Source of the DNA: a virus | Virus record (IMG/VR): IMGVR_UViG_3300042465_001324 | Location: 1 to 35,041 of that record | DNA: 35,041 nucleotides | Direction: 5' to 3' (one strand) | Shown: piece after piece, positions 12,913 through 21,892 of the stretch | Layout: each line of letters starts with the position of its first letter | How positions within the stretch are numbered: position 1 is the stretch's first letter | The notes under the pieces: generated by a model | The model's input: only the letters and a program-made list of their open reading frames with translations | Databases searched by the model: none | Told to the model about the DNA's origin: nothing | Made by a program: the position numbers and the translations under genes

Positions 12913-13073
12913 TTCTCTTTCTCCCTGTCTTTCTGTTCAACTTGTCTTCTTAACTTCTCAACCTTTTCAATCTGAGACTTAGCTTCATTTTTAGTCTCCA
13001 AGATGTCAAGATAAAGAATACCCATAATTGGCAACAAAAGAGCAATCAGTACGCAAGCCGCAATCCATCCCAT
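12909..13073 (-). CDS. Small membrane protein with charged coiled tail
   Basis: 54 residues from ATG 13073, which overlaps the previous stop (TGATG). Residues 3-22 are a membrane helix; the rest is a Lys/Glu heptad-like helix ending in DREKEK. A longer frame from 13196 lies within the upstream gene and is less likely. It may be an accessory holin or virion membrane component. Confidence 0.65.
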   Translation of the reverse strand: MGWIAACVLIALLLPIMGILYLDILETKNEAKSQIEKVEKLRRQVEQKDREKEK

Positions 13074-13771
13074 CACTTCTTCCCCCAATGACTTACGAAC
13101 AGTAACCACAGCCAAAGGTAGAGGAGGAATATAGAAGTCGCTATTACTGCTCCTAGCTTTGCTTGTAGGTTTCTTTCCTCCTCTTTGCGTAGCCATACCT
13201 CTTGCCTCTTGATAGCTTCTTGTCTCAACCTTGCCTGAGTTTGCTCCTCCTCAATCTTGTCCTTCATGCTGAAGACCTCTGAGTACAGTGCGCCCATCTC
13301 AGGAGGGCTTTGATACACCATACACTCACGAATCTGCACTACCAACGCATCCATCTCTTGCTGTGCCATCACCCTCTTTAAAGCCGCTTCCATGTGGTTT
13401 TGTTCAGGGTCATAGACTGTCAGACTCTTTTCTTCTTCTTCCCTTATGTGTGCCGCTAACTGTTCTTGAAGCCTGAAAAACTCTGTCAGATTCTTAACAA
13501 TATCAACTTTTACTTGAGTTTCATCAACAGCAACATAATTCGATTTCTTAGACTTAGCCACAGGCTTTGCAACTTGAGGCTTTGGGCTACCAACAAAGAA
13601 CTTGCGTAGTTTGCTCCAGAAGCCACCAAGTTCCTTGCCGATAGCCACAACTTCATCAGCAGTGGCTTTAATCTCAACAAAGGATTCTTTAGCTTGCTTA
13701 TATAGGTCACAGCCAGCTTGAATCTGTTTGACAAGTCCTGCCGCAAGGAGGCAAATGCTAATCGGGTCAAT
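13073..13771 (-). CDS. Coiled-coil protein with C-terminal membrane anchor, probable ATT start
   Basis: About 232 residues if started at ATT 13771, where AAGGA stands upstream at normal spacing. In that frame the protein begins with Asp-Pro-Ile-Ser-Ile-Cys-Leu-Leu-Ala-Ala-Gly, a hydrophobic start I regard as typical of this phage protein type. The first GTG (13648) would drop 41 such residues. Next come a basic linker, a long charged coiled coil (to about residue 200) and one membrane helix near the C-terminus (IATSIFLLYLWLWLLFV). A competing TTG at 13770 opens a different, less protein-like frame. Position after the ejection proteins suggests a virion or lysis-linked membrane protein. Confidence 0.65.
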   Translation of the reverse strand: MDPISICLLAAGLVKQIQAGCDLYKQAKESFVEIKATADEVVAIGKELGGFWSKLRKFFVGSPKPQVAKPVAKSKKSNYVAVDETQVKVDIVKNLTEFFRLQEQLAAHIREEEEKSLTVYDPEQNHMEAALKRVMAQQEMDALVVQIRECMVYQSPPEMGALYSEVFSMKDKIEEEQTQARLRQEAIKRQEVWLRKEEERNLQAKLGAVIATSIFLLYLWLWLLFVSHWGKK

Positions 13772-13780
13772 TTTGTATCC

Positions 13781-15592
13781 TTATTTTTTCAAAGGAACAT
13801 TTGAGACATCGAACTCATCTTTGGCAGATGGCGCACCAAAAGGATACTGTTGTTTTTCTTCAGCAGTAATGATGTTGGTTAAAGGCTCAACAACAAGTTT
13901 GGTAAATGCTGTTGGAGAGGTTAGCTTTTCTCTTGCTGTTGACAAATACTTGATTGCTTTTGCGCCTTTAGGGTCAAGCAGTGCTTTTGCCAATGTTCTT
14001 TGAGACAAAACAAGTGAACCACCAACAACAGCGGCTGAACCTAAATTTTCGGTAACTTTTTGTTGTTGCTCAGGACTTAGCAAAAAGAAATATCCAGTGC
14101 CAATTGCGGCTGTTGGAGCTAGTACATTCAATCCAGAAGTAACTGTTCTGTAATTCAGTCCGGGCATTGCTTTAGCTTCAACCAGACCCAACTTAGCACC
14201 TTCATTCATTTGCTTGATGGCGGCATCTTGTGGTGTATTGCCAAACAATCTGTTATATGTGTTTGCAAAAGCCTTGTCTTGTTCTAAGTTCTTTGCAAAT
14301 TTCAACATATTTTCAGGTGTGCTTACCATCGCTTCAAGATAACCATATCGCAAAGCATCAACAATTTCATTTGCTGGTTTTTTTGATAACTTAGATGCCG
14401 CAGTCACAGACTTAAATAGGTCAAGAGTTGGTGTTTCTTTTCCAGCCGCAAACAAATATCCACCAACTTCTTCTGCATTCTTTGTTAATGCTTCTTGTAT
14501 TGCGTCAGTTTGAAGACCTTGGATTCCTTGTCTATATGTTTTGGTTACATCTCTATATTTTTTTAGAGTATCACCTTTCAAGGTTGTGTTAGCAGAATAA
14601 TCCATAGCTTGATCGAACTTAGAGATCAATTCACTTATGGTTTGTGAAGCACGACTATCCTTCTCGCTAGAAACACGAGAATTGTATTTATCTCTATTTT
14701 CCGCAAGCCAACGACTTCTTATTTGATGAAGTGTAGGAACATCCAATTCATTTGGTAAAACCTTCATTTCATTAAGAATAGATTTTTGACCGCTTGTTAA
14801 GGCAGAAGGGTTTGCCAACAATTTATCAGCAAAAGATTTAACGCTAAAAGTTGTGACCTTGGATGTTGAATCAGAAAAAATATCTTTATAGATTAAATCT
14901 ACTGAATCACTTAATGATTTTTCACCTTGCTTTATAAAATTTTGTAAGATTTGACCAGATGAAAACTGTGAAGATGTGTTTGTCCTCAAAGCCATGTCAA
15001 GTTCAGGACTTTTTGCAAGAGACTTCAATATATCTTGTGAACCTGTCATCAAGGCATCTTGAATTTCTTTGTCTTTTCTTTTGAAAATATCATATGTTAC
15101 TGGTGTAAGAGTTAAACCCTCTAAAGCAGAAAATAAGTTTGCACCTGTTCTCTGACTTGCTGGCAAGGATGAGTTGTATCTTTGTAAAAATTCTTCTGCG
15201 GCTTTGTTTGCATCAGGCGCATTACTAGAAGTAAAGCCAAGTTTGTCAGCACCAAAACGCAGAACCTTCCCAAGTCCTTTGAGAACAAGATTTCCACCAG
15301 CATCCCATGCGGCTTCTTCAATTCCAGCCTTTGTCGCTAATGACATAGATGGAACTTCACCTTTTGAAATCTGTTCATAAGTCTCACCAGCAAAACCACC
15401 AACACCAGCACCTATTGTGCTAATTGGGAATGGCAATGCTATACCACCAATTAAACCACCCATTTCTTGAGCACCAAAAGCATCTCTTTGACGATACTCA
15501 GGACTCATAATAGATTTGCTCATATCTATATTTGAGGGGGCTGTCTTATCTTCAGCCAGAGGAATATTGCTTACATCAAATTCGTCAGCCAT
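13781..15592 (-). CDS. Putative internal virion / ejection protein (large)
   Basis: About 603 residues from ATG 15592, preceded by GGAGG; ATG 15604 is less well placed. An early Gly-rich hydrophobic stretch (GGLIGGIALPFPISTIGAGVG) suits membrane insertion, followed by mostly helical sequence. A second hydrophobic segment lies near the C-terminus. The motif DEFDVSN[IV]PL occurs at both ends: residues 3-12 and the last dozen residues. It ends a three-gene cluster of long helical proteins after the nozzle gene, the place of T7 gp14-gp16-like ejection proteins. No lytic transglycosylase motif was seen. Confidence 0.6.
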   Translation of the reverse strand: MADEFDVSNIPLAEDKTAPSNIDMSKSIMSPEYRQRDAFGAQEMGGLIGGIALPFPISTIGAGVGGFAGETYEQISKGEVPSMSLATKAGIEEAAWDAGGNLVLKGLGKVLRFGADKLGFTSSNAPDANKAAEEFLQRYNSSLPASQRTGANLFSALEGLTLTPVTYDIFKRKDKEIQDALMTGSQDILKSLAKSPELDMALRTNTSSQFSSGQILQNFIKQGEKSLSDSVDLIYKDIFSDSTSKVTTFSVKSFADKLLANPSALTSGQKSILNEMKVLPNELDVPTLHQIRSRWLAENRDKYNSRVSSEKDSRASQTISELISKFDQAMDYSANTTLKGDTLKKYRDVTKTYRQGIQGLQTDAIQEALTKNAEEVGGYLFAAGKETPTLDLFKSVTAASKLSKKPANEIVDALRYGYLEAMVSTPENMLKFAKNLEQDKAFANTYNRLFGNTPQDAAIKQMNEGAKLGLVEAKAMPGLNYRTVTSGLNVLAPTAAIGTGYFFLLSPEQQQKVTENLGSAAVVGGSLVLSQRTLAKALLDPKGAKAIKYLSTAREKLTSPTAFTKLVVEPLTNIITAEEKQQYPFGAPSAKDEFDVSNVPLKK

Positions 15593-15593
15593 T

Positions 15594-17291
15594 TCAGCCT
15601 CCAATATACAGTTCTTTTTTCAGTTGATTGATTTCAGCATCTTCTTCCGGTGTCTTGGATTTTTTACGCTTGACATTTGTAACCAACTCTTGCAATCGAC
15701 CAAGTTTATTTTGGAACTCAATCCTTTGGTCGGCTTCATTGAATCCCATCAAAGAGTCTTTGTTTGCTTTCTTATAGTCTTTTGCTCTGTTATAGGTGTA
15801 TTCATTTTCTGCAAGATCAACTTTCAGCAAACTAACCAATCTCTTGATTGTTTCTGGTTGTTGCAAAGCATTAGGTGCAGTCTTTTCCAAACTTGCCAAT
15901 TCTTTTGCCGCCAACGAGCCGGGATAATTCTTGACTAATGGGAAGATGTATCTAGTACCCATTGCTTGAATAAGCTGAGTATTTGATGTGGCATTCTTTA
16001 GGTCGCTTCCAACAGGAATTCCAAGAGAAATCAAAGCACCAACAACAGCTTCTTTTCCTTCTGCAAACTTTCCAGTAAATGCGTTTTCCAAAGAAGTTTC
16101 AAGTGTAGCAATATTCCGCTTTGATGCAGTTCCTGCCGCAACAGAAGAACCAAGATTCTTGAAGTTCTCAGCAGTATATTTACCAGTTTCTTCAAACTCT
16201 TTCTTTTGTCCAGCCGCAAGAGCTTTGCCAAGAATACCAAAACCTTCACCAATAGTTTCTTCTAAAGATTTACCTTTAGTAAGTTTTTCAATCCTAGCTT
16301 TTAGTGTGTCATACTCAAATTTATCTTTAATAGGGTCAAGAGTTTTTATCTTATCAACCAAATCAAAGATTTCCTCTTTAGCTAGAGGCTTTGTTTCTTT
16401 AGATGTCAAGCGCAAAAGTTGAGAATTAAACTCTGTATTGAATTCTGGTGTACCTTCTGCACCTTTTTGCAATGCAAGTTTAGTTGCAATTTGAATTTCA
16501 TTTGGAGTTGCTTCTTGTTTTTCTGATTTTTGTAATTGTGTTTTTTCTGACTCCAAGTCTTGATATTCAGGACTATCTTTAGACAAATTTCTCTGTGCCG
16601 CATTTATCTCACGGATGCGAGTGGCAACTTGTAAAGGTTGAGAAATAGATAGTTTGCGTTCTTTATTTGCTTGTGCAATTTTTACCAACGAACTTCTTGC
16701 ATTGTCAGCAATTTTCATAGCCAAATCAGGAGCACTTCTGGCATATTTCTGAGCAACCATTAACTGTTGTTGAGGGTCACTTGGGTCAAGTTCACTCAAG
16801 ATTTGCTGTTGCAAACCAATCATCTGCAATTGAGGGTCTTTACCACCCAAAGCACCACCAAGAACATCACCCAATTGTTGACCACCACGATAGAAGCCAA
16901 ATTGCGCCTGTTGCATAGGTGTTAATTGTGCATAAGTCAAGGCTTCATCTTGCATAGCCCTTTGCCGTCTTTGCATATATTCCATCTCTGCCGCACGAGA
17001 GATTTCAGGGCTAAACATTCCACCCACAATAGATGAAGGTGCTTGTCTTGCGGTTAGTTGTGAATATGGTTCAGCATTCGGTATGAGTTGGGTATTGTCT
17101 AATACTGTTGGCTCAAAAGTAGAAAGATCAGTACTTCTACCCATAATTTCGTCAAACCTTTGTCTTGCCAAATCAGCTTGAGTAATTCTGTTTTGTCCTG
17201 CTTGCAATGTTAAATCGTCAAGATTTTCACTTGCAGTTGAAGGGGATGCAAAAAGTGTATCCATTGGAATTGTGTAGGTAGGGGTTGCCAT
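15594..17291 (-). CDS. Putative internal virion / ejection protein (helical)
   Basis: 565 residues, Gln-, Lys- and Glu-rich, predominantly helical with no signal peptide. It contains LTPMQQAQFGFYRGGQQLGD and following Gly-rich DVLGGALGGKD, a motif style I recall from podoviral internal virion proteins. It lies between the Gly/Ala-rich protein at 17302 and the 603-residue protein at 13781, with gaps of at most 10 bp. It is likely part of the ejectosome that forms a channel for DNA entry. Confidence 0.55.
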   Translation of the reverse strand: MATPTYTIPMDTLFASPSTASENLDDLTLQAGQNRITQADLARQRFDEIMGRSTDLSTFEPTVLDNTQLIPNAEPYSQLTARQAPSSIVGGMFSPEISRAAEMEYMQRRQRAMQDEALTYAQLTPMQQAQFGFYRGGQQLGDVLGGALGGKDPQLQMIGLQQQILSELDPSDPQQQLMVAQKYARSAPDLAMKIADNARSSLVKIAQANKERKLSISQPLQVATRIREINAAQRNLSKDSPEYQDLESEKTQLQKSEKQEATPNEIQIATKLALQKGAEGTPEFNTEFNSQLLRLTSKETKPLAKEEIFDLVDKIKTLDPIKDKFEYDTLKARIEKLTKGKSLEETIGEGFGILGKALAAGQKKEFEETGKYTAENFKNLGSSVAAGTASKRNIATLETSLENAFTGKFAEGKEAVVGALISLGIPVGSDLKNATSNTQLIQAMGTRYIFPLVKNYPGSLAAKELASLEKTAPNALQQPETIKRLVSLLKVDLAENEYTYNRAKDYKKANKDSLMGFNEADQRIEFQNKLGRLQELVTNVKRKKSKTPEEDAEINQLKKELYIGG

Positions 17292-17301
17292 GATTTATTC
17301 C

Positions 17302-18369
17302 TTAAATTCCGTAATATTCACCAAATGCTGATGGACTGATGTTGTAGCCAGCCGCACCAGATGGGGCAGAACCAGAGCCAAATCCAAAGTTTATTCCACC
17401 CAAGGCATTAGCTACGCTTTGTTGTGCATAAGGATTATTTCCAAATCCTGTCAATGCCGCACCCAATCCACTTTGCCCAGAAGCCGCTTGCAGAGTCCTA
17501 GCCGCACCCAATCCACCAGTTAATAGTGCTTGACCAACATTTGCACCAGCAGTCGCTGTTTGACCGCCTAAAAGTCTTCCCATTTCTAATGGCTGTTGAC
17601 CAAGAGACTCAATGGTAGAACCAGCACCTAAATAGCTTGTGAATGGACTCAAAGCACCGACTTGACCAGCTTGATATTGACCCATTAAACCAGCACCAGA
17701 ACCTAGCAACCCTGCACCGAAAGCCACATTCTGTTGACCAGCTTGTTGAGCCTGTGAAGCCAATGCCAAGTCTTGTTGTGCCAATGCGTTGTAATAGGCT
17801 TCCATCTCAGGAGTCGTAGCACCCAAACCACCAGCACCACTTGGACGCAATCCTGTAGCACCTACAGATAAACCACCACGACCTGTTTGGAACAATTGGT
17901 TTTGCAACTGAGCATATTGACGCTCACGGCTAGGAGCAAGCAAGTCTTGTTGCTGACGCATATATTGAGATGCAACTTGTTCAGGAGTCTGCTGTAGGTA
18001 CTGCTGACCCAATCCAAACAGTCCTTGAGCACCTTGTTGAAGTGGCGCATACTGTTGCTGTGCCATCTCAGCTTCAGTTAAAGCACCTCCTGTAAGAGCC
18101 TGTAATCGGTCTTGATAGGCTTGTAATTCAGGGCTTACTGTGTAACCAGCACCAGATAGATAACCATCAGGGCCAAACTGGAAGTTAGAAGTGCCGTATC
18201 TAGTAGTTACCCCAACAGGGCGAAACTTAGCCGCTTCAGCCGCAATTCGTGCCGCTTCAAGTTGTGCTCGTGCAGATGTTTCAGCCGCACCTTTAGCGGC
18301 TTTTGCTTGCATTGAGCCGCCAAGCAGTGATGCTCCTGCTCCAATTCCTGCCGCTATCATTACTGGCAT
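17302..18369 (-). CDS. Gly/Ala/Gln-rich internal virion protein
   Basis: 355 residues. The hydrophobic N-terminus (MIAAGIGAGASLLGGSMQAK) is a candidate membrane-inserting helix, followed by an Ala-rich helix and long Gln/Gly-rich low-complexity repeats. The C-terminus is Gly/Ser-rich. This composition is common in the smallest ejection protein of short-tailed phages (gp14-like role). First gene of the presumed ejection cluster, right after the cupin gene. Confidence 0.55.
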   Translation of the reverse strand: MPVMIAAGIGAGASLLGGSMQAKAAKGAAETSARAQLEAARIAAEAAKFRPVGVTTRYGTSNFQFGPDGYLSGAGYTVSPELQAYQDRLQALTGGALTEAEMAQQQYAPLQQGAQGLFGLGQQYLQQTPEQVASQYMRQQQDLLAPSRERQYAQLQNQLFQTGRGGLSVGATGLRPSGAGGLGATTPEMEAYYNALAQQDLALASQAQQAGQQNVAFGAGLLGSGAGLMGQYQAGQVGALSPFTSYLGAGSTIESLGQQPLEMGRLLGGQTATAGANVGQALLTGGLGAARTLQAASGQSGLGAALTGFGNNPYAQQSVANALGGINFGFGSGSAPSGAAGYNISPSAFGEYYGI

Positions 18370-18370
18370 A

Positions 18371-18691
18371 TCAATCTCCCTTAATCAAAATTTCATCCAC
18401 TTTAGACGGGTCTTTCTCGTCAGTGGCGTGAATACAAAACCAAACACAATCTGTTATCGCTTTGACTCCATGAGTCAACCCTGCTTCAATCTCAATACAC
18501 GCTGGTGCAGAAACAATATCAATCTCAGTACCACGCAACACAGCAACCTTGCCATGTGCCAATATCGACAAATGACTAAAGTCATGCGTATGCTTCAAGA
18601 TGCTCATTCCCGCAGTAAAGAATGACTCTTTGGCATACAACCCATCACTGAAATGATGAGTAATCCGATATTTAGTGTCTTGAACCATCAT
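18371..18691 (-). CDS. Cupin-like small protein
   Basis: 106 residues from the ATG overlapping the tail-collar gene stop (ATGA). KESFFTAGMSILKHTHDFSHLSIL, here given only as a region (residues 21-44), supplies the H-x-H-x3-H set of a cupin barrel, and GLTHGVKAI (residues 72-80) the second motif His. A single-domain RmlC-like fold is expected, perhaps with bound metal. Such small cupins occur beside tail genes in several phages and may be virion components or act on host surface sugars; the substrate is unknown. Confidence 0.65.
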   Translation of the reverse strand: MMVQDTKYRITHHFSDGLYAKESFFTAGMSILKHTHDFSHLSILAHGKVAVLRGTEIDIVSAPACIEIEAGLTHGVKAITDCVWFCIHATDEKDPSKVDEILIKGD

Positions 18692-19377
18692 GCTGTTCGC
18701 TTCCAAGCATACACAGTAATGTATGGCTGATAGTTAGCATTCGTGCCACTTGAGCCAGTTGAAGCATTGGTTGTTGCAACTGTGATTCCTGTTGTTGCAG
18801 TAGATGTACTTGGATTTCCTATAGTTGCACCACCAGACGCAATATTTCCAGCACCACCAGCACCAACTGGTACTGTATATGTATGATTGTGACCGTTGTC
18901 TGTGACCACTGAATTCGCTGTGTGAGTGTGGCTAACAACAATTGCATCTGCACTACCACCTGTTTCTTCAGCAGTGTCAAACAGTGCATTACTCGCATCA
19001 AAACCAACCATGACACGACCAGCACCAAATGCAGTCCATGTGCCAAAGCCAAGCAAAGTTGCAGGGTTAGTGCTTACAGAAGCATTTGTGTAGATAGAAC
19101 CTACTGGGTACAACAAAGCAATTGCCGCTTGAACAAAAGCAGTTGTAGCTATAGTGGTTGTATTACTACCAGAAGACTGTGTAACAGCAATAGTACCTGT
19201 TGGCAGTGTAGGCGTACCAGTAAAGGTAGGACTAGCCAAATCTGCCTTGGTTGCAATGGCAGTAGCAATGTTGTTGAACTCAGTATCAATCTCAGTACCC
19301 TTGACAATCTTCAAAGGATTGCCAGAAGACAAATTGTCTTTTGTGGCAAAGTTCGTGCTTTTGGTGTAGTCACTCAT
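18688..19377 (-). CDS. Tail collar/fibre-like protein
   Basis: 229 residues. The N-terminal part has a short virion-binding region and fibre-like ADLASPTFTGTPTLPTGT. The central YPVGSIYTNAS and TLLGFGTWTAFGAGRVMVG form the phage tail-collar signature; the C-terminal half is His/Thr/Gly-rich with SHTHTAN and NGHNHTY, ending PYITVYAWKRTA. These domains trimerise, with metal bound by HxH sites, and often contact the host receptor. It lies between nozzle and ejection genes, apart from the main fibre block at 26-30 kb. Confidence 0.75.
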   Translation of the reverse strand: MSDYTKSTNFATKDNLSSGNPLKIVKGTEIDTEFNNIATAIATKADLASPTFTGTPTLPTGTIAVTQSSGSNTTTIATTAFVQAAIALLYPVGSIYTNASVSTNPATLLGFGTWTAFGAGRVMVGFDASNALFDTAEETGGSADAIVVSHTHTANSVVTDNGHNHTYTVPVGAGGAGNIASGGATIGNPSTSTATTGITVATTNASTGSSGTNANYQPYITVYAWKRTA

Positions 19378-19386
19378 AATATTCCT

Positions 19387-20946
19387 TTAAGTCATCTTGC
19401 CATTTTTGGCTTGAATTTCAATCTTCTGAATAGACAATGGAGTTCCATTGATGTCTGATTCATAACCTGTTTGCACAACCTTACCTGTTCCAGATGCCGA
19501 AACAACCAATGTCTGTAACGCAACGCCATCAGAATAATAAGCAATCGTTGTTGCATTTGCACCATACTCAGCAATGCCATAGTAATAAACATTTTGAGTT
19601 GGGATAGTTGCATTGTCAGACAAGTAGTTTGTCTTGAAGTCAAAACCCCATTTGAATGTAACAACTTGATTTGAACCGCCAATTACAACAGTTGACAACT
19701 TCTTCAAGATTGAAAGCACATTCTGATCGCCAAGGTCAGCATGGTTTGTGTAATACAACATACGATAAGAAGATTGGTAATCTTGATAAGTGTTGTAATA
19801 CCCTACATAACCATTCTTACCAATGTAAAGACTTCCATCTCTACGAGAAAGCAAAGACTTAGGCGTGATTGAATCCCAAGTAGTAACCCTTGCAGAACCA
19901 TCTTGCAAATAAGCCTTGGTATCAAAACACCAAGTGGTATCAATACTAGGAGTCACCAAGAGATAAAACGCTTCACGCTCTGAATAGACAGACTTGATAT
20001 TAGCCAATGTCTCACCAGCCACAGCACCCATCAAGTCATTACGAATATTTTTAGACAAGTCTCTCTCAGGTGCAGACTTCTCTTGAATCGTTCTCATCAA
20101 CGATCTAACACCAGAATTAGACAAGAACAGCACATCAGTGCTAGTTGTTTGAATACTGTCTCTGGCAATGCAACCAATGCCTTCAACAGTGTCACTTAGC
20201 GTCATGGTTGATGGTGAAGTAGCACCAGAATAAACAAGAATCTGACGCTTACCAAAAATGAACAAGAAACCGTTGTGAGCCGCTAAACCAGTAATCTGGT
20301 CAGCACCATTCACCCAAACATTGTTTACATTCAAAGAACCAGCCGTACCTGTTGACCACACATGACCAGCAATCAAGTCGCTGAAGTAAACAGTGGCATT
20401 CACAGAGTTTGTATTAGCCGCCCACAAACGACCAAACGCTGAAATAACAATGTCAGCATCAGGAACAGTAGCGGCATAACCTGTCTTCTCAGACACTCTA
20501 CGATATGTTGTAGTCGATACAGCAGGGTCATAAATCAGTGGGTTAAATCCAGACTGAAAGAAATATGTGATGCCATTCAATGACGCACATTGCCAATTGC
20601 TTGCAGTGATAGTTGGTGCAGTACCCCCACCCCCATAGGTGAGTTCGGTAACTACATTACTTGCTCCAAGTTTGAATATCTTGTTGTTTCCAGCAAACAA
20701 AACAGTCAAAGAACCATCAGCCTGAACTAACTCATGGATTACCTTGACATCATTTGCGCCCAAGTCACCAGAAGAAGCATTTACTCTTGACCAACCTTTG
20801 CGTGAACCAATACGACCATACTGGTCAATGATGCAATTAGTCGCAACTAAAGCAAAGCCAGCATTCAAATCAAGAGGCGAGTCTTGAGTATTCAGCCCAT
20901 AAAATCCGGGGGCTGAGATGCTGTAAGTTTGAATTGCTTGGCTCAT
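19387..20946 (-). CDS. Tail nozzle-like protein (gp12-type)
   Basis: 519 residues, beta-rich, with repeated W/F-G blade-like segments (e.g. LVQADGSLTVLFAGNNKIFKL, about residues 72-92, and AAHNGFLFIFGKRQILVYSG, near 227-246). N-terminal NTQDSPLDLNAGFALVATNC is a pattern I associate with tail tubular/nozzle proteins of short-tailed phages that attach via 'defining coordinates' of a beta-propeller. It overlaps the adaptor gene by 4 bp, as tubular A and B genes often do. Confidence 0.6.
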   Translation of the reverse strand: MSQAIQTYSISAPGFYGLNTQDSPLDLNAGFALVATNCIIDQYGRIGSRKGWSRVNASSGDLGANDVKVIHELVQADGSLTVLFAGNNKIFKLGASNVVTELTYGGGGTAPTITASNWQCASLNGITYFFQSGFNPLIYDPAVSTTTYRRVSEKTGYAATVPDADIVISAFGRLWAANTNSVNATVYFSDLIAGHVWSTGTAGSLNVNNVWVNGADQITGLAAHNGFLFIFGKRQILVYSGATSPSTMTLSDTVEGIGCIARDSIQTTSTDVLFLSNSGVRSLMRTIQEKSAPERDLSKNIRNDLMGAVAGETLANIKSVYSEREAFYLLVTPSIDTTWCFDTKAYLQDGSARVTTWDSITPKSLLSRRDGSLYIGKNGYVGYYNTYQDYQSSYRMLYYTNHADLGDQNVLSILKKLSTVVIGGSNQVVTFKWGFDFKTNYLSDNATIPTQNVYYYGIAEYGANATTIAYYSDGVALQTLVVSASGTGKVVQTGYESDINGTPLSIQKIEIQAKNGKMT

Positions 20947-21590
20947 ATCGCCACAAACTCCTGATTCTCAGGATAGCGTGTGCCTTCCAAAGCAATGTAG
21001 TCAGACAACATAGATTTGTATAGCAAGTAAGCCTCAGATGAAGACAGACCACCATCTTCACCACGCTCTACCAATGCACGAGCATAGGCATTCTGAGAAA
21101 CCAAAACATCAGGCACAGCAATAATAGTTGCATCTAATGCCAAGGTAGCTTGAGGCACTGTAAGGCTAAATGGGATGCTATACACGCCATCAGGATGAGG
21201 ATACAGCGTTACCTTAGTGTTGTAGCTACCATCAACACCATCAAAGGCGTAATAAGCAGGAATGCCATCAACAGGAGTAGAAAAGTTCTGAAACCTGTTC
21301 ATGGATGCAAAATCAATGTTCTTCATGCGTAGATTGCTTGTGACATTCAACACATCAAGAACTTGGAATTTCTGACCAGCACCTGTTAGGGCATAAGAGT
21401 ATGTGCCTGAAGTAGTGCTCAGAGTAATTGTTGTACCAAGAACATTCCAAGCAAAAGCATCTTCTACTTGACGCTTGGCATCATTGATAAATTTACCAAT
21501 TAGGGAAGAATAAGATGTTTCGGAAACAGTTGAAACAGTTGCTTCACGCAACCGAACTAAAACATCGTTTACAAGTTCTAAGTATGTCAT
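20943..21590 (-). CDS. Tail adaptor (tubular A-like) protein
   Basis: 215 residues. The N-terminal helices (MTYLELVNDVLVRLREATV; FINDAKRQVEDAFAWNVL) followed by a beta domain with YSYALTGAGQKFQVLDVLN and NTKVTLYPHP are typical of podoviral gp11/gp4-type adaptors, which bind the portal and carry the nozzle. Correct size and neighbour support this. The start overlaps the preceding small gene (ATGA). Confidence 0.68.
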   Translation of the reverse strand: MTYLELVNDVLVRLREATVSTVSETSYSSLIGKFINDAKRQVEDAFAWNVLGTTITLSTTSGTYSYALTGAGQKFQVLDVLNVTSNLRMKNIDFASMNRFQNFSTPVDGIPAYYAFDGVDGSYNTKVTLYPHPDGVYSIPFSLTVPQATLALDATIIAVPDVLVSQNAYARALVERGEDGGLSSSEAYLLYKSMLSDYIALEGTRYPENQEFVAI

Positions 21591-21892
21591 CTGCTTGCCT
21601 TCGCTTTGTTCCTTGCGGATATAGCTTTAGCTTTTGCCTTTGCGTCAGCCTTTGAGGATGCACCCCATGCCTTAAGCGAAAGAAGCAGTCTTGTCGGTTC
21701 ACCATCCTTGTACTCTGCACCAGCCATACCGCCCATGCGAGCCAAGAAACTTGCTCTGCGAGGGTTATCCCCCGACTTTACTGGTGCTTTTAAGTTGCCA
21801 CCAGTTTCTGCATTATAAGATGATCTCCCCTTGGCATTCAACCCCCCTTTAACATTTTTGCCCTCGGAGCGTTGCCAAGCAGGAGTTTTCAT
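21587..21892 (-). CDS. Small conserved basic phage protein
   Basis: 101 residues beginning MKTPAWQRSEGKN. The sequence GGLNAKGRSSYN, SGDNPRRASFLARMGGM and LLLSLKAWGASSKADAKAK match a widespread phage family (DUF6321-like) of unknown function, encoded near head and tail genes. Strongly basic. ATG 21892 shares a base with the upstream stop (TGATG); GTG 21895 is the longer option. Confidence 0.78.
   Translation of the reverse strand: MKTPAWQRSEGKNVKGGLNAKGRSSYNAETGGNLKAPVKSGDNPRRASFLARMGGMAGAEYKDGEPTRLLLSLKAWGASSKADAKAKAKAISARNKAKASR

Noticed and set aside
13510-13770. An 86-residue TTG-started frame on the - strand
   Set aside because: Its Leu/Lys-biased sequence is the out-of-frame reading of the coiled-coil gene 13073-13771; sharing the AAGGA site is coincidental to the overlapping ATT/TTG.
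18922-19458. A 178-residue Cys-rich + strand frame
   Set aside because: Antisense to the tail-collar gene, with biased composition and no ribosome site.
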